Origin: Chinchilla lanigera
Lineage: Eukaryota > Chordata > Mammalia > Rodentia > Chinchillidae
Assembly: GCF_000276665.1 (NCBI RefSeq)
Contig: NW_004955433.1
Coordinates: forward strand, 17,097,416-17,161,415
Direction of reading: 5' to 3'
Length of the DNA: 64,000 nt
This document shows, in pieces, positions 11,575 through 23,345 of this stretch. Position numbers and translations under genes: made by a program. The notes under the pieces were generated by a model that ran no database searches, was not told the origin of the DNA, and saw only the letters and a list, made by a program, of their open reading frames with translations. Every line of letters begins with the position of its first letter. Position 1 is the first letter of the stretch.

Positions 11575-13400
11575 GTAAATATTTTTCCACACATTGAGGA
11601 AGTTTTAAACCATAATTATTCAAATACATTTTCCCTCTTTCCTTCCTGTAGTCTAGTTTTTAAACATTCATGGTATTTTTGTTGGTGAGAGATACTCTAA
11701 ACGTCAGTTCATCATTTTCCACTCATTTTCCTCTGTTTTTCATTTTGCCTGGTCCTTTCATTCAACCTTCTTCATCACTAAATCTGTTCAATCTACTGCT
11801 GAATATTTGCAATAAATACTTCATTTCATGCAGTGTACTATAAAACCACATATTTTCTATTTTTTATTATAATCTATCTTCCCTAAATCATCTATTTGAT
11901 GTGACATTTCTTGTTTGTTTTTTTTTTTGTTTGTTTGTTTTTTTGTTTTTTTCCGGTACCAGGAACCGAACTCACGACCTTGCGCTTGCCAGGCAGGCGC
12001 TTTTGCCGCTGAGCTAAATCCCCAGCCCCGATGTGACATTTCTATCATATTCTTCTTTGACTCTTTGGGCATAATTTTTCTTGGTTATTAGAATATACTG
12101 ACAATACCTCTTTTGATATTCTTTTCTAAGTCTGATATATGGTCACTCTGAAAAGCAATTTCTGTTGCCCTTTCATTTAAGGGGTTACATTTTTGTTTGT
12201 TCAATAAATTTTTTGTTAAAATCTGGATATTCTACATAATGTATTAAAGGTACTCTGCTTGTTAATTGTCTGTGTCTCCATTGTTGAATTTTTGTTCTTT
12301 TATTTGGTTTTTGCTTGTTTAGTGACTTCATTGTGCTATTTTACTTAGTCTGTTTCCACACAATGTTCATTTTCTGATGTTATCTGAGGGCACAGCATTG
12401 AGCATTTTGCCAGTCTCCTGAAAGGCAAAAGTCTTATCAGTGTTCTCTGTGACTCTTTTCCTCATTTCTTTGTTAAGCTATTTGCATTAGTTTGAATGAC
12501 AACATGGTGTTAGCTTTCATTAGTCTTCATTAATTGTCAATGGATTTCTTTAGGTTTGTTTTGTTTTTAAAGATTCCTTGAAAACATAAATTACTTCCCA
12601 GTCCCAATCACTTAAATTTAGACCATTTGTAGGGGTCGTGTTTGAGTCCATATTTTGACGTTTGTGCTAAGGAGAGCTTTTCTTCCTGCAGCTTTTCCTA
12701 CTTTTATTTGTTAACTTCTAGCTGATTTACAGTTTCGCTTTTCTTTCTCCAGGAGCTACCAGCTTTCTCTTTATTATGGATCGTACCATCTCTATGGGGC
12801 CCTTAGGCTTGAACTTTTCCACACTTTGTTTCAACTAAAGTCAGTACTTTTGGAGAGTTAATTGTTCCTTACAGCCTATATTCTATTTTGACAGGTCATC
12901 CTGACTCCTATCTCAAGCTTCTGTACCACTGCTCTGGAATTGGGAAAAGAGACAGTGCCCCACTTTTCATGAAATGATACTCCTACATCATAAGTAAGGC
13001 AGTTATGTGAGGAACAGTTTGTCATCTTTGCCTGTCTGTCCTACTGTATAATTTTTACCTTATGAACATGTGGGATCCAGGGCACTTGATACTATACTTC
13101 CACCTCTGAATAGGGATTGAGTGTAAGGAGAGAACCCTAGTCTTGTATAAAACAGAGATCTTGAAGCACTGAGCTGGGGAGATAAGAAACATTGGCAGGG
13201 CAGAGCTCCCAGGGAGATATGATGACCCTGACTGAGAGATTGTGGGGAGGGAGTCCTGTGTTCTTAACTGCATCCAAACTCCCATGACACTGAGTGAGAA
13301 CTGGTCTTGGATCACATGCCTACTGTTATAAATTTTAGTAGATTTTTTTCTATGCAGTGTTTTTTTACTGGTCATAATATTTTGGGAAATTTTCCAAAGA
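11575..13400 (-). mobile_element. old LINE-1 continued: ORF1 and 5' side
   Basis: After the MaLR element the sequence resumes inverted LINE-1. Landmarks include 'tgttaaaatctggatattct', 'tgcttgtttagtgacttcat' and 'ttgaatgacaacatgg', which belong to the ORF1 to 5' UTR side of L1M elements. The region 13.0-13.4 kb is richer in C and G, as LINE-1 5' UTRs often are. The right limit is uncertain. Confidence 0.6.
11912..12029 (-). mobile_element. ID-like SINE, antisense, with 14-base TSD
   Basis: A T-rich tail of about 40 bases is followed by the inverse of the ID-like unit: 'ccggtaccaggaaccgaact', 'ccttgcgcttgccaggcagg' and 'gctgagctaaatccccagcc'. It is flanked by perfect direct repeats gatgtgacatttct at 11898-11911 and 12030-12043. 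The perfect duplication and intact body mark it as one of the youngest insertions here. It sits inside the old LINE-1. Confidence 0.95.
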
Positions 13401-13915
13401 TTTACATTTACTTATATAGAATTCTTAACTAGGTATGGTTGCTTCCCCATTGAGAATATCTGCATTGTTCCTCCTGCCACTATTCTAGAAGTCACCTCTA
13501 GAATTCTCTCCTAAACAGAATTTATCCAATTTGAAGGAAATTCTAAAACCACTCCTATTTTAATGTAAAAGGAACCTGCATTTGTCAAAAGTAAATAAAT
13601 AAAAAGAGCTCTAGTATTCTCACCACAACAATTTTTCTCTTCTCTGTTTTTAGTACTCTGTGATTATTTGTATTAATACTAGCAGCTGAACTACTCAACA
13701 ACCACTGAACTTTGCAAGTCTTCTCATTCATTAAAACATTAATATGTGGGCTGCTCTTATTGTTTATTTACTTTGCTATATGCATATAGTAAATCTGAAT
13801 GAAGGACATAATAATATCTGAAGATTATATTACATGCCCAAAGAGGTACTTCTGAGTTTTAATGAAATGATTAGTTATTATTTTAGCAGCAGAAATAGCC
13901 AGATAGTCATCTAGT
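13401..13915. other. unique AT-rich sequence
   Basis: No gene or recognisable repeat. It lies between the old LINE-1 and a MIR. Confidence 0.4.
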
Positions 13916-13919
13916 AGAA

Positions 13920-14095
13920 ATACTAGTGCTAAAAGGCAGGTACCATTTTACTCCTATTTAACATATGAATACATGGAAATTCAAGATCACACAGCAAATA
14001 AGTGATAGAGTGGGGAGATGAATCCCAGACAGATCAATTCCAAAGCCCTTGTGTTCAATTTCCTCACTGTTTTACAGTGCTCTAGCATTAACCAA
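13920..14095 (-). repeat. MIR SINE
   Basis: Inverse MIR core in good order: 'accattttactcctatttaa', 'tcaagatcacacagcaaata', 'agtgatagagtggggagatg' and 'ccaaagcccttgtgttcaat'. One of the better preserved MIRs in the window. Confidence 0.8.
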
Positions 14096-14339
14096 AGTTA
14101 GAAAAATTTATTTAATACAATGACTTTCGAAGTGTACTCCAGTGATCTCTGAGTTCCCTCATAATTCTTTCCCCAGGGGTTCATGAAATTATTTCATGTA
14201 AAGTAGTAGTGGCATTATTTCCTATGAAGACATTATTTGCTTCTTTCAATCTAATTCTCTCACTGATATACATTGATATACAGTGCAGTTTCTGGAGATT
14301 ACCCTGATTGAGAATTCTAGGTGGTGAGGTGTGCTTGTA

Positions 14340-14629
14340 CAGATCCACCTCAGCTTGGGATGGGGTTACATGCCAATGAACCCATACATGTGTTTAACAC
14401 ACCTATCTTACTGAACACCATAGCACAACCTTGGTTGTATGCCCTTCTGATTTTGTGGCTGACTGAGAGCCACAGCTCACTGCCACTGCCCAGAGTTGTG
14501 AGGTGTCCTACATTGCTGCTTGGGAAAAGATTAAAACTCAAACTCTGAAGTATAGTTTCTACTGTGTGTATATAATTTTCCCACCATTGTGAGAGCCAAC
14601 TATCATAAGTAAGTTGGGGAGTATCTATG
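14340..14629 (+). mobile_element. Tigger-like (pogo, MER44-type) MITE
   Basis: About 290 bases flanked by TA dinucleotides (14338-14339 and 14630-14631). Landmarks are 'gatggggttacatgccaatg', 'tttaacacacctatcttact', 'tatagtttctactgtgtgta' and the end 'agttggggagtatctatg'. These follow the Tigger/MER44 non-autonomous DNA transposon family as I know it. TA target duplication fits the Tc1/mariner/pogo superfamily. Two opposed short open frames here are chance. Confidence 0.75.
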
Positions 14630-14789
14630 TAAACTTGTATCTTTCCCTCAGTTTGCATTGCTAGTACGTTAAACATTGATAATATAATCTAAGCAAGTCA
14701 CTGGGGTCCTCAACTTTTAGAAATGTAAAAAAAGTCCTAAGACAAATAACTTTAGGATGAAAATTACTGATTTAATTAATGCTACTATA

Positions 14790-15060
14790 GTTTAGTTTAA
14801 AACCATATAGAACTGCTATTCTACTCTGTTTTTCTGTATTTGGCATTTTAAAGATTCCATATATAAATGTGATTACATAGTGCTTTTTCTGTCTCTGGCT
14901 TATATCACTTATTGTAATGTTCTCTAAATTGTTGCGTGTTGTTGAAAGTATAAATATCTGTATTTAAGGCTAAATAATATTTCATATATACAACTGTAGG
15001 CATTGAGCCTGCATAATGTGTGGTATGTAATTTTACTGCTTAAAGCATAAGGGAGTCCCT
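14790..15060 (-). mobile_element. LINE-1 3' fragment
   Basis: Inverted LINE-1 3' end landmarks: 'tctctggcttatatcactta', 'ttgtaatgttctctaaattg' and 'ggctaaataatatttcatat'. Non-coding remnant; edges uncertain. Confidence 0.6.
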
Positions 15061-15620
15061 AATGATGTTATATTACTGGAATTTTACTATAAACCTATAT
15101 AACACTATTTTGTCTAGTTTTACCCTACCTATTTGTAAAATTAGTGGTTAATTTTAGTGATAATATAGTCCAGTTGCCCAGTAGTTTTGAGATATTTTTT
15201 CCAGATTTATTTGCTCTGTGATTTGTGCTTTTAATTTTTTATAATAAAAATAACTGTAAATGTAAATTTTGGAAGTGTAGTACACATTTTACTATAGTAA
15301 AAGTGGTTTGAATTAGCACTCTTCTAAACTCATTTTTTTCTCATTTCATTCCTAAAACGACATTTAGGGAGTGTAGGATAGAAGAAAATCAGCTTCTACA
15401 GTAGTATGTTTTATGTGAATTTCACAAAAGTAAAGAAAAACTTAGCTGTTAGGTGTTTTGGTGTTTTATTTTTCTGGTTACTTAAAGTACAGTAGTTTTA
15501 TCATAAGAATTGAAAATTTATCCCGTGGGAAATAGAATGTAACTCCTATCTCAGAGTATCTTCTTGAGATTTGAAAGATTCAGGGCATTGTAATGGCAAT
15601 TACCGATAGAGAGGAGTATC
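15061..15620. other. unique AT-rich sequence
   Basis: I see no gene or repeat family here. Confidence 0.4.
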
Positions 15621-15624
15621 AGTT

Positions 15625-16011
15625 TGTTAGAGCCATCACAACAAAATGTCACAGTCTGAGTGGCTTAAACAACAGAAGTTTAGTTTTTCATGGCTTTAGA
15701 GATTAGAAATCCAATGTCAGGTGCCAGCCGGCCTGGTTTCTTCTGAGACCTTCCTCGTTGTTTTGTAGATGGCTACCTTCTCCTTTTGTCCTCATGGTCT
15801 TTTCTCTGCGTGCATGCTTCACTGGGTCCCTCTGTGTGTCCACACTTCTCCTTAAAGAGCAGTCATGTTGGATGAGGGCCCACTCTAATGGCTTTAATGT
15901 AATTTAATTGCCTCCCTAAAAACCCTATCTATGAATAAAATCACATTCTGAGTTACAGAGTTACAACTTCATCGTACAGATTTGTAGGGGGACACAATTC
16001 AGTCCATAGCA
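15625..16011 (-). repeat. MLT1-type MaLR LTR, antisense
   Basis: Starts 'tgttagagccatcacaacaa', then 'gtggcttaaacaacagaagt', 'ctggtttcttctgagacctt', 'agggcccactctaatggctt' and the end 'acacaattcagtccatagca'. This is the inverse of an MLT1-type LTR from start to end. No partner LTR is nearby, so it is a solo LTR. No clear target duplication remains, as expected for its age. Confidence 0.85.
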
Positions 16012-16214
16012 AGGGCAGTAGTGGGAGTGAGAGGAGAAATTTTGATGGCAAATAAAGGCAAATGTTCTCAACCAGACATCATTCCAGCATGCAGTGAAAA
16101 TATGAAGGTGGGGAATATGTATGGATGGGGTATAAAGGCAGCTATTACTTATACACATAAAATTATAAGTATCCTAATGTTGACACTATTGATTCATATA
16201 TAGTACAGTGCTTT

Positions 16215-16280
16215 TGAGAGAGACAGAGAGAGAGAGGGAGGGAGTGAGAGAATGAGAGAGTGAGAAAGAGAGGGAAATAA
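16215..16280. repeat. (GA)n-rich simple repeat
   Basis: Imperfect gaga/gggaggga tract on the plus strand. Confidence 0.9.
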
Positions 16281-16344
16281 TCACTAGTATACATGTTTAC
16301 CTAACTATAATTTGCATAAGTGCTGAGATTTAAAACTAAATGGA

Positions 16345-16443
16345 GGACCGGGGATATAGCTCCATGGCACATTGTCTGCCTGGCAAGTGCAAGGCCTTGA
16401 GTTTGATTCCCAGTACCAACCCTCCCCCACCCCACAAAAAAAC
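16345..16443 (+). mobile_element. ID-like SINE with 12-base TSD
   Basis: Body 'gaccggggatatagctccat', 'tgtctgcctggcaagtgcaa' and 'gagtttgattcccagtacca', then a C- and A-rich tail. Perfect direct repeats aaactaaatgga lie at 16333-16344 and 16444-16455. Confidence 0.92.
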
Positions 16444-16455
16444 AAACTAAATGGA

Positions 16456-17920
16456 CTATTCAAAGAGATATTGGGGCATACTGTAATCAAGAAAGTATTA
16501 ATTTACTCTCATAAGAGGTAGAACAATGAAATGTTATCTATGGGAGAGAATGGGAAAATATATAGCTGGCCACAAGAATAACTGTAGTGAAGGTTTTCGT
16601 GAAGTGGTGACTACTGGTATGCATCTTGGAAAGTGGATAGAATTCCATAAGATTGACAAGAAGATTGAGACAGAGAAATGGAAAAATAAATGGATGTGGA
16701 GTAAGGCATGATGGAGGCAGAGGGACAAACATATGCAAAGATAAGGGTGGTGCATTAGTGTTCTTAAATGTCAAGTTACAATGAGTTAGCTTTTTTAGCA
16801 GAGGTGCTGGTAGAGTAACAGCTCTAATCTTCAGCACTTAGATTCTAAACCATGCAGTGTGCTTATTCACAGGTATTTATTTTGCACTTAGCGATGCTTT
16901 CTGAAGCTTTTCCTTCTCATTTGATTTCCTCCTATAGTTTTAGCACAGCAAAATGCCAGGAAAGGCAGAGGCAAACTAATTTTTTTCTGCAATTAGAAGA
17001 AAGCAGTTAAAGAAAAGAATAAAAGTTTTCTCTCTCACTCTCTCTCTCTTTCTCTCCCTCTCTCTCCCACTACCCTCTGTCTTTCTGTTTCAGGGAGAAC
17101 CTAAGCTGCTAGAAGCAGAAAAAAGCTATACAGAATGATTTTTGATGCCAAGCTGGCTTGTATCTGAGGCACGCATATTTCTCACAAAAGGAGTTTTTAC
17201 TCCAGGCTAGGAAAAGCTACACTATGTTAGAAGGGAAAAATCTCAACAAAGTGTGAGCATTTGCATTTAATTCACCATTTTGTTCCATCCCAAGATAACT
17301 GTTTCAGAGACAGCAAAATACGACACTATTCCCCTGAGAAGGTAAAAGAAAAGAGACATTCATTTGGATTTTGAGAGTTAAAGTGGCGTGATTCTACAAT
17401 TACCACAGGCGGCTATGGACCTAGCTCTGTGGATAAAAAGCAATCCTATTTACTTACGGTGCCTACATACATGGATGTGCTATCTACACAGCAATCTAAA
17501 ATGAATATATGTAGAAGTACATGGATTTCAGTGTTTGTAATTTTTTAATGTGTAGTGAAGTTAAGAGTCAGCACTAATTGCTCCAAATTTTAACATCTTT
17601 ATCTGTAAAAGAAATTTAGAAAAAATACTGTAGAGAAACTGAGCAAAGATAGTACAAGATAGGATGATATGTTGCTGATCCCATATGGAATGTGCTTATA
17701 ATAAAAGTAGCTGTTGTTTATTTGAAATTGAATTTTACCTGCATGTCATATGTTCTTTGTTATTAAGTATTGCAAACCTGAGTCACTCAGCAAACCTGAG
17801 TCACTTCAGTCACTCAGAAAATACCAGAACTGAAGCAGCCTGATGATTCAAAGTTTATCCCTGAAAGTGTTCACTATTAATAAAATTCATGCACTATTTT
17901 CAGAATTTTCTTCTCTTTGA
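16456..17920. other. unique sequence, possible conserved noncoding block
   Basis: No coding gene is recognised. Short open frames overlap on both strands at 16.5-16.8 kb and have no known product. A CT-rich tract lies at about 17025-17075 and an imperfect 18-base repeat at 17773-17806. The section 17090-17480 has no repeat signature and is of balanced composition, a candidate for conserved noncoding DNA. Confidence 0.4.
17025..17075. repeat. (CT)n simple repeat
   Basis: Pyrimidine tract of tctctc and tctttctc units ending 'tctctctcccac'. Confidence 0.9.
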
Positions 17921-18220
17921 TATGTAAAATCCTGGGGTTGTGGCTGAACAGATCTTCTATACCCTTTTTTAGATTGGTTCCTAAGCATTTCATTTTTTGG
18001 ATGCTACTATGAAGGGTGTGATTTTCCTAATTTCTTTCTCTGTGAATTTGTTGCTTATGTATAGGAATTCTATTGATTTTTGAGTGTTGACTTAGAATCC
18101 CACTACTGCTGAATTTGGATGTTAAATTGACAAGGTTTTTGGTGGAGATTTTGGGGTCTTCTATGGAGAGTATCATGTCATCTGCAAATAATTATTATTT
18201 AATTTCTTCCTTTCCTATCT

Positions 18221-18565
18221 TTAATCCTTTTGAAAATCTTGTATAATTGTTCTACTTAATGTTTCCAGAACTATGTTGAATAGGAGTGATGACAATGGAC
18301 ATCCTCGTCTTGTTCCTGATTTTAGAATGAAAGCTTTCTGTTTTTGACCCTTTAACATGATGTTAGCTGTTGGTTTGTCATAGATGACTTTTATAGCACT
18401 GATGTAAACATCATCTATTCCAATTTTCTGTAGGGTTTTGATCATGAATGGGTGCTGGACTTTGTCAAATGCTTTTTCTGCATCTATTGAAATGATCATG
18501 TGATTTTGTCTTTGGTTCTGGTAATGTGGTATATTATATTTGTTAATTTGCATATGTTGAACCAT
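18221..18565 (-). pseudogene. LINE-1 ORF2 reverse-transcriptase fragment
   Basis: A 114-residue open stretch on the minus strand carries '[18 protein letters not shown]', '[18 protein letters not shown]' and '[18 protein letters not shown]', which are signature blocks of the LINE-1 reverse transcriptase palm domain, including the first catalytic aspartate region. Intact ORF2 is about 1,280 residues, so this is under a tenth of the protein. The YADD-type box falls outside the open stretch. The copy is inactive. Confidence 0.9.
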
Positions 18566-19336
18566 CCCTGCATCCCTGGGTTAAATCCTATTTGGTCATG
18601 ATATATAATCTTTTTGATGATTTGCTGCATTCACTTTGCCATTATCTTATTAAGGATTTTTGCCTCTCTTCATTAAGGAGATTGGCCTGTAGTTTTCTTT
18701 GTTGGTTGCGTTCTTCTCTGGTTTTGGAATTATGGTAATACTTGCTTCCAGGAATGATTTTGGAAGCACTGTTTTCCTTTCAATTTCTTTAAAGAGTTTC
18801 AGCATTAGTTCTCTACTTTTCTTATAGAATTCAATGATGAATTTGTCAGGGCCTGGGCTTTTCTTGGTAAATTTTTAATTACATTTTCAGTTTCATTGGG
18901 TAATACCAGGTTATTTAGAATTTTTAGATCTTCTTGGTTTAGTTTTGGCAGTTTGATTTTGTCTAGAAATCTGTCCATTTATTCAATGTTTTCCATCCTA
19001 TTAGAATATAGGTTCTCATAGTAAGTATTGGTGATCTCTGGGATTTCTAAGGAATCCCTTGTGATTAACCCCTTTTCATTCCTAATTGCTTGAATTTCTG
19101 TTTTTTCTTTTCTCCTTTTGATGAGGTTGGTTCACGGTTTATCAAATTTATTTATTCTTTCAAAGAACCAACTTTTAGATTCACTGATTCTTTGTATTGT
19201 TTTCATAGTCTGTACTGCATTAATTTCTGCTCTTACCTTTATAATTTCCTCTTACATACAAACTTTAGGCTGGATTTGTTCTTCTTTTTCTAGAAGTTTC
19301 AGGCTCAAGATTGGGTTGGTTTTTTTTTTTTTTTTT

Positions 19337-19436
19337 NNNNNNNNNNNNNNNNNNNNNNNNNNNNNNNNNNNNNNNNNNNNNNNNNNNNNNNNNNNNNNNN
19401 NNNNNNNNNNNNNNNNNNNNNNNNNNNNNNNNNNNN
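19337..19436. other. assembly gap (100 N)
   Basis: Exactly 100 N, preceded by 16 T. The round length suggests a placeholder of unknown true size. The sequence on both sides is inverted LINE-1 in register, so the missing part is probably LINE-1, perhaps with an insertion ending in a poly(T) tract. Confidence 0.95.
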
Positions 19437-19639
19437 TGATGTTTAAGTTCATTGCTATAAATTCTCCTCATAGGACTACTTCCATTGCATCCCATAAGAT
19501 TTGGGATGTTATAGCTGCACTGTCATTTAATTGTATATAGTGTTTAGTTTGTCTTTAATTTCCTCTGTGACCCATTGGTTTATACAAGGGTGTTTAATTT
19601 TCAAGTGGTAATGTAGTTTTTGTAATTTTCTTTGTTATT

Positions 19640-20160
19640 GATTTCCAGTTTCATTGCAGTATGGTCAGATGGTATGCAGGGATGATTTCAGTTCCTTTAC
19701 ATTTACTTGAACATGTTTTGTCAGCTAATATATGGTTTATTTTGCAGAACATCCCATATGCAGCTGAGAAGAATGTGTATTCTGATAACTGGGAGTGGAA
19801 CACTGTAGACATCTGCTGAATCTGTTTGTTCATAGGCTTGGTTTAATTCTGATATTTCTTTGTTGACTTTTTTGGCTAGCTGATATATCTATTTGTAAGA
19901 GTGGGGTATTAAGGTTCCCAATACAATTGTGTTGGTGCTTATCTGATTTTTAACATCTGTTAATATTTATTTTATGTAGTTTTGTGAACTGGTGTTTGAT
20001 GCATAAATAATTATGATTGCTTTCTCTTTTTCTTGACATTTTCCCTGAACAAGTATATAGTGACCTTTGTCTCTTTTGGTAAGTTTAGGTTTAAAGTTTG
20101 CATTATCTGGAATAGAATAGTTAACCCTTTTATTTCTTAGTTCCTGTGGCATGGAAAATT
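19640..20160 (-). pseudogene. LINE-1 ORF2 endonuclease fragments
   Basis: Two minus-strand open pieces match the apurinic-type endonuclease domain of LINE-1 ORF2. At 19967-20152 the string 'NANFKPKLTKRDKGHYILVQ' and then 'IIIIYASNTSSQNYIK' correspond to the middle of the domain. At 19651-19833 'SEYTFFSAAYGMFCKINHIL' corresponds to the C-terminal part. They are in separate frames with stops between, so no working endonuclease is made. Confidence 0.85.
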
Positions 20161-20799
20161 GTTTTCCATCCTTAGACTTTCAGTCTATGAATTTCTTTTT
20201 GGGGAAATGTGTTTCTTGAATGTAACATATTATTGGGTCTTGCTTCTTGAGCTGTCCTGTCAGTCTGTTTCTTTTGTTTGGTAAGCTGAGATCATTTACA
20301 TTGATGGTTATAACTGATATGCATTGGCTTATTTTTTCATGTTGTTTTCCTGTTTGTTTCCAGTCTTTCTCCTTTGTTCAATTGCTTGTTTTGCCTGACA
20401 GCTTCTTTCTACTGGTATTCTTGTGTTTGTGGTCTTTTTTTACAAATTTATTTTAAAAAATAAAAGAAGGAAAACATTAACAAACAGACATCCATTTATA
20501 AAATAGCATAAGAACAATACAAACAAAACAGAGTTACATACAAAGTTGTAGGAAATTAACAATGGTTGTTGTATTACTTATTGATATCTTCAGGAAAACA
20601 AATAGAGACATACAAGATTGATCAAACAAGTAATCATTAACTGTTCCTTTCTGTAGAGTAATAGGAGACAGTAATACAACTATGTTAGCTATCCTGTATA
20701 TACCTACTTACATAATTTCCGCCTCTTTTCCTTCTTTTTTCCCACACCCCAGTTACCCTTTACTTTTGAGCATTTTCCTTTCATTTCACAATGTCTATC

Positions 20800-21930
20800 A
20801 TACCTCCTAGTTTTTATTCACCCTTTCAGGTCTTACACTAGTGAGACAATACGATGCTTTGTGATCTTCATTATCTCTTGCTAGTATGTCCTTCAGATCA
20901 TTCTGTAGACCTGGTTTGGTGGTCATAAATGTCTTCAGGTATTCTTTGTCATGGAAGTATCTTATTTCTTCATCAATTTTGAAAGACAATTTTGTGGGGT
21001 ATATCAATCTGGGTTGAAAATTGTTTTCCTTTGTGGCTAAAAATATTTCACTCCAAGCTCTCCTTGACTTGAGGGCTTGTATTAAGGAGTCTGCTGTGAT
21101 TCTAATGGGCTTTCCTGTATAGGTGATATGTTGCTTTTCTCTAGCTGCTTTTAATATTTTGCTCTTGTGCTGAATTTCTGGATCTTGATTACTATATGCT
21201 TGATGTAGATTTATTTTTGTTATGGCTATTTAGAGTTCTATAAGCTTCATTTATTTGTATGTCAAATTCTTTATCCATTTTTGGGAAGTTTTCTGCCATT
21301 ATTTCTGTAAAGAGGTTTTTAATGGTTTTGTGCTGTCTCTAGCTTTCTCAATGATTCCAATTCATCTTATGTTGTTCTTCTTTGCTTTACCTGATAGCTG
21401 TTTAACTGACTTTTCTTGGTCTCTTGCTATTTTAAAAATATCTTTCTTTTCCTGGTCCCTAGTCATGTTCCTTTATCTAGATCTGATATTGTAGTCTTAC
21501 CTTCCTTTCAGTTGCTGTGTGTACTTTCAGTGGAGATTTTAATGTATTCTATTTCTGTTTGAATCTGTTTCACTGATTCCATTTCTTGTCTATGTTTGGC
21601 ATTCATATTTTCTATCATTTTCCTGAGCTCCTCTATTTTTTTTATCTGTGTCTGCTTTAAGGACTTTCATTTTGATAATCACATTTTGTACCTTAGAGAT
21701 TATTTTTTCTGTGGTCTCTTCAATTTGTTTTTTCACTTTTGCTATTATCATTTCAAAGAGTTCCATTTGTTTGCTTCTGATTCCATTTGTTAATTTTCTC
21801 TATCTCTTTGTGCTCTGGACTTGGAGTGCTGGGCCTTTGGGATTGCATTTTGCTTCTTCATCTTGTCATTTTTGATTTCATTTTGTTTTCTGTGTTGATG
21901 CGTGTAGATTTCTCATGTTAGTTAGCCTAT
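20800..21930 (-). pseudogene. LINE-1 ORF1 region, degenerate
   Basis: Inverted ORF1-side landmarks are 'tgcttttctctagctgcttt', 'tttgggaagttttctgccat' and 'ttctatcattttcctgagct'. ORF1 normally codes for an RNA-binding coiled-coil protein of the LINE-1 particle. No open frame on the minus strand covers more than a small part of it. Confidence 0.65.
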
Positions 21931-22559
21931 CACAGTGTCGAGGCTTTCCTTGGAGATGTTTGTTCCTCCAGATGTCTTCTAGATGTAGGTCTCTCCCAAG
22001 GACCTACCTTCCCAATATACTAAGTGTGAGGAGTTGCTATCTATCTGACTTAGAGTCCATTCCTTTAGTATTGGATTATCATGATGGTTATGACCCCTTA
22101 CAATCACAATGTTGTCACATAGGGGAAAAAATTGATTGTAGCATATATGAAATCTTGATTAAAGTAGTTCACATGGCAATAGCAATAGATTCAAGTTCAG
22201 CCTGGTTATTGACAAATTATGGTAACTATAAGCCTAGTATGTATAACTATAACAGTAGAAGGAAAGTTCACTGAAATATGATATAATCCAGGTTATACAA
22301 GGAACATGTATGCAATGATTTTCCACTTAATAGAGTGATTTTACCCTGTTATGAGGAGAGGGAGCTCAACAGGATAGGGGAAAGGATGGAGAGATGAATA
22401 AGGTTAGATACAGTAGGAGCAAGGCTGGAGGGCACAGGATAATCATTCAGGATTTGGTTAATTGCAGAACACAGGAGGGAAGGAATTGAGAAGATAACCT
22501 AGGAGTTTTGATGTGAACTAGAAAGAGATAATGTTTACTCACATGAAAGCATCATAAAC

Positions 22560-22890
22560 TCAAGCAGTATAGTTGACTAAAAAGAGGAAGAGGATGAGTA
22601 GAATAAAACAAAAAGAAAGGTTAGAGATCTAAATCATGAATGAGAGAGAAAAGAAGGATGAAAAGAAAAAGGAAGAAAGAAAAGAAGGAAGAAAAAACCA
22701 TAACCAGTAAACAAAAATATCCTTACACACCTAAAAAAACAATATACAGAAAAAATACCAAAACAGGACAAAAGAGAGCAGAGAGAAAAGGAGAAGAGAA
22801 AAGGAAAACAAACAAAAGAATAAACAAATAAAAAAAGAAACAAACAATAAAAACAAAATAACAAAATGAAAAAGAAAACAAAACAAAGCA
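22560..22890. repeat. A- and purine-rich low-complexity tract
   Basis: Long runs of aaag, gaaa and caaaa units. It lies inside the LINE-1 5' part and creates false lysine-rich or leucine/phenylalanine-rich open frames on the two strands. Confidence 0.85.
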
Positions 22891-23345
22891 CTAATCCAGC
22901 TGAGTACTGAGAGGGAAACCAGTCAGACAGAGAAAATTGAAAGTAGTGAAATTGCTCTGGTGACTATAGTTCTGTGGTGGGTTCAAGTTGGATTCCAGGA
23001 ATGTGTACTCTGGCTAAGTTTTCAGGTGAATTTTTACTGGCTTTGGGTCTGATCTTTGTCTCTGAACTTTGGGGGTGGGATTAGTTTTGTGTGGCTGGAG
23101 TTCTCCCCAGTCATCTAGAAAAGAAACCAAAAGAGAAAAGAATAAAAGAGAAAATACAACAAAAGAGAAGGGGACAGTCCTACCCTACCTGCTTATGTTC
23201 CTCATTTCTTTGTCTCCAAGAACAACAGAGGTTCTCCTAACTTAGCACCTGTTGGCTTCTACTGTTACTGTTACATGAAACAGTTCAACCTGTCCATTGT
23301 GTGCTCCTTAGACAGTGTCCTACTGTGTAGCTGGTGTTCCTGAAT

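Noticed and set aside
16526..16837. small gene with overlapping frames on both strands
   Set aside because: No start context, domain or codon signal; the stretch may be an ancient unrecognised repeat.
19118..19540. 140-codon frame
   Set aside because: Runs through the 100-N gap, so its openness is an artefact; the region is LINE-1 in antisense.
20440..20800. separate insertion in the LINE-1, because 'gaaaacattaac' resembles 48490
   Set aside because: The stretch lies in the expected place between ORF2 and ORF1 of an old LINE-1, so a separate insertion is not needed. The likeness to 48440-48520 is short.
22640..22831. lysine-rich small protein
   Set aside because: Translation of a purine-rich low-complexity tract inside a LINE-1 5' region.
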